A stretch of DNA of 5,956 nt, from the NCBI GenBank assembly GCA_000715605.1, contig KL568537.1, forward strand, positions 498-6,453, read 5' to 3'. A program made the translations under genes and the position numbers. Origin of the DNA: Streptomyces speibonae (GTDB lineage: Bacteria; Actinomycetota; Actinomycetes; Streptomycetales; Streptomycetaceae). Below, one piece after another: positions 4,320 to 5,956 of this stretch; position 1 is the stretch's first letter, and each line of letters starts with the position of its first letter. Below the pieces are notes generated by a model, which did not search any database, was not told the DNA's origin, and was given only the letters and a program-made list of their open reading frames with translations.

Positions 4320-5807
4320 TCAGGAGGTGGCGGACACGGAGGGCGTGCCCGTGTCCTTGGTGTCCCTGCCGGGCTCGGCGAAGTGGGCCTCGCGCGCGGC
4401 GGCGGGGTTCCAGCCGCGGTCGACCACCCGGCGCTGGAAGGTGATGGCGGCGCCCAGCAGGACGAGGACGATGAGCGCGATCACGAGGGTGCCGCCCACG
4501 GGGCCGAGCTTGACCGCGTAGCCGACGGACAGGCCGAACCAGCCGAAGTCGGCGTCACCGAACGTGGTGTTGGCGAGGCCGAGCGAGCCGAGCACCTTCA
4601 GCAGCAGGGCGGGCAGGAAGGTGATGATCACGCCGTTGACGAAGCCGCCGACGACGGCGCCCCGGCGTCCGCCCGTGGCGTTGCCGAAGACGCCGGCCGT
4701 GCCGCCGGTGAAGAAGTGCGGGACCATGCCGGGCAGGATCAGCGCCAGGCCCATCGGCGCGTCGAACGCCATGAGCGCGCCGAGGCTGGCCAGGCCGCCG
4801 GTGAAGCTGGCGATGAAGCCGATCAGGACCGCGTTGGGCGCGTAGGGGAAGACGACCGGGCAGTCGAGCGCCGGGAGGGCGCCGGGGACCACCTTCGCCG
4901 CGATGCCGTTGAAGGCCGGGACGAGTTCGCCGAGGATGGTGCGGACGCCGAAGAGGATGACGGCCACGCCCACGCCGAACAGCAGGGCCTGCATGACGCC
5001 GGCCATGATGTAGTCGCCGACGGACTCGGCGTCCATGACGGCGAACGCCTTCTCCTTGCCGACCCGGCCGAGCATGGCCACGGCGGCCACGGTGTAGATG
5101 AGGACCATCGACAGCGCGGTGGCGACCATCGAGTCGCGCAGGAACTTCAGCCCGTCGGGGAACTTCATGTCCTCGGTGCTCTTGCTGCGCTTGCCGACCA
5201 CGCGGCCGACCGTGCCGGCCGCGATGTAGCCGACCGTGCCGAAGTGCCCCATGGCCACGTCCTCGCCCCCGGTGACCTTGCGCGTCCAGGGCTGGGCGAA
5301 GGCGGGCATCACGACCATGATCGTGCCGAGCAGGGCGGCGCCGACGGCGATCATCCACACCGCCGACAGCTCGGCGAGCGCCAGCAGGGCCGTGATCATG
5401 GTCGCCATGAAGAAGGTGTGGTGGCCGGTCAGGAAGACGTACTTGAGCGGGGTGAACCGGGCCAGCAGGATGCTCACCACGAATCCGGCGATCATCACCC
5501 AGGCGACCTGGGCGCCGAACTCCTCCTGAGCCAGGGCCACGACGGCCTCGTTGGTGGGGACCACACCGCGGGCGCCGGTGGCGCCCAGGATGAGCTCGCC
5601 GAGCGGTTCCAGGGCGCTGACCACGGTGGCGGCGCCGACGCCGAGGATCAGGAATCCCAGCGCGGCCTTCAGACCGCCGCCGATGACCTGGCCGACGCTG
5701 CGGCGCAGGGCGAGCAGGCCGATCGCGGTGATGATGCCGACCAGGTAGGCGGGCTCGTTGAGAACGTTGTTGACGATGAACTCGGCGGTGCCGACGATGA
5801 CGTCCAT
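4320..5807 (-). CDS. ulaA: PTS ascorbate-type sugar permease, IIC component (UlaA/SgaT)
   Basis: The gene encodes a 495-aa polytopic membrane protein that carries the sugar across the cytoplasmic membrane while the IIB partner phosphorylates it, in the L-ascorbate (AG) family of the phosphotransferase system. Family signatures are clear along its length: FIVNNVLNEPAYLVGIITAI (10-29), GVVPTNEA (81-88), LTGHHTFFMATM (126-137), GHFGTVGY (187-194), ALDCPVVFPYAPNAVLIGFI (313-332) and PHFFTGGTAGVFGNATGG (363-380). About ten or eleven membrane helices are expected. It is full length (the E. coli protein is about 465 aa) plus a hydrophilic C-terminal tail of ~30 residues that is probably lineage-specific. 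The start is supported by GAGGAG at 5815-5820, 7 nt upstream. The likely IIB gene ends 114 bp upstream on the same strand. Homologues can carry sugars other than ascorbate, so the substrate is not certain. Confidence 0.93.
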   Translation of the reverse strand: MDVIVGTAEFIVNNVLNEPAYLVGIITAIGLLALRRSVGQVIGGGLKAALGFLILGVGAATVVSALEPLGELILGATGARGVVPTNEAVVALAQEEFGAQVAWVMIAGFVVSILLARFTPLKYVFLTGHHTFFMATMITALLALAELSAVWMIAVGAALLGTIMVVMPAFAQPWTRKVTGGEDVAMGHFGTVGYIAAGTVGRVVGKRSKSTEDMKFPDGLKFLRDSMVATALSMVLIYTVAAVAMLGRVGKEKAFAVMDAESVGDYIMAGVMQALLFGVGVAVILFGVRTILGELVPAFNGIAAKVVPGALPALDCPVVFPYAPNAVLIGFIASFTGGLASLGALMAFDAPMGLALILPGMVPHFFTGGTAGVFGNATGGRRGAVVGGFVNGVIITFLPALLLKVLGSLGLANTTFGDADFGWFGLSVGYAVKLGPVGGTLVIALIVLVLLGAAITFQRRVVDRGWNPAAAREAHFAEPGRDTKDTGTPSVSATS

Positions 5808-5828
5808 GGGTCTGCTCCTCGGAGCGGG

Positions 5829-5883
5829 CGGGGGGAGCGGGGAATCTGGGGAGCGTGGGGGGGTGGGGGCGTGGGGGCGTAGG
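5829..5883 (+). repeat. G-rich low-complexity tract with G-quadruplex potential
   Basis: The plus strand carries repeated runs of three to seven Gs separated by short linkers, including two consecutive GTGGGGGC units at 5862-5878. It meets the usual pattern of four or more G-tracts with short loops. It lies in the spacer between the two PTS genes, on the template strand for their transcription, so the mRNA would be C-rich here while the DNA could form a quadruplex. Confidence 0.6.
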
Positions 5884-5921
5884 GCGGCAGTGGGGAGAGC
5901 GGGGTGCGGCGGCCGCGCCCG

Positions 5922-5956
5922 TCAGCCCGCTTCGCGCAGGGCGTCGGCGAGCGACG
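5922..5956 (-). CDS. C-terminus of upstream PTS gene, probably IIB component (partial)
   Basis: The minus strand entering from the right edge reads SLADALREAG and stops at TGA 5922-5924. An amphipathic end of this form suits the small IIB (UlaB-like) phosphocarrier that normally precedes the IIC gene in such operons; a IIA component is the main alternative. Only 10 complete residues are visible, so the identity rests on position: same strand, 114 bp before the permease start. The rest of the gene lies outside the window. Confidence 0.45.
   Translation of the reverse strand, partial: SLADALREAG

Noticed and set aside
4119..5882. A 587-codon open frame on the plus strand
   Set aside because: It is the antisense shadow of the UlaA gene. 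Its product is an unnatural run of Asp, Glu, Gly, His and Arg with no domain, and the minus-strand protein is unmistakable.

Overview
The base composition (very GC-rich, third codon positions mostly G or C), the secretion and lipoprotein signals and the gene families point to a high-GC actinomycete, most likely Streptomyces or a close relative. This is inferred from sequence style only. No rRNA, tRNA, CRISPR array or intact mobile element is visible.

The window has two parts. Positions 1 to about 4140 look like a worn accessory region. It contains two small tails resembling IS5-type transposases (84-194 and 3332-3382), a truncated and frameshifted IS481-like transposase (720-1003), the severed end of an unrecognised gene (1003-1131), an FAD-dependent oxidoreductase reduced to its first ~30 and last ~90 residues (1124 onward), and the high-GC3 end of another unrecognised minus-strand gene (1576-1770). 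Three genes in this part look intact. They are a small secreted two-cysteine protein (353-634) with operator-like palindromes upstream and a strong terminator downstream, a lipoprotein with a TolB/WD40-like beta-propeller signature (2053-3318), and a small membrane protein with a PH-like domain (3471-4040).

Positions ~4142-5956 read on the minus strand as a sugar-PTS operon. From upstream to downstream they hold the last residues of a gene that is probably the IIB component, a G-rich spacer, a complete UlaA/SgaT-type IIC permease (4320-5807), a large GC-rich hairpin, and a 33-codon stub that begins like transaldolase and then stops. Coding style here is clean and core-like, and the stub marks the edge where the worn region meets it.

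The intact genes do not form one obvious pathway. The lipoprotein and PH-like protein are co-directional neighbours and may both act at the cell envelope. The PTS permease would import an L-ascorbate-like or pentitol-like sugar acid as its phosphate, and the transaldolase stub hints that the ancestral operon was linked to pentose-phosphate metabolism. I found no convincing new defence or mobile system. The points most worth a second look are the palindrome array at 230-308, the secreted small protein it may control, and the truncated transaldolase behind the permease.
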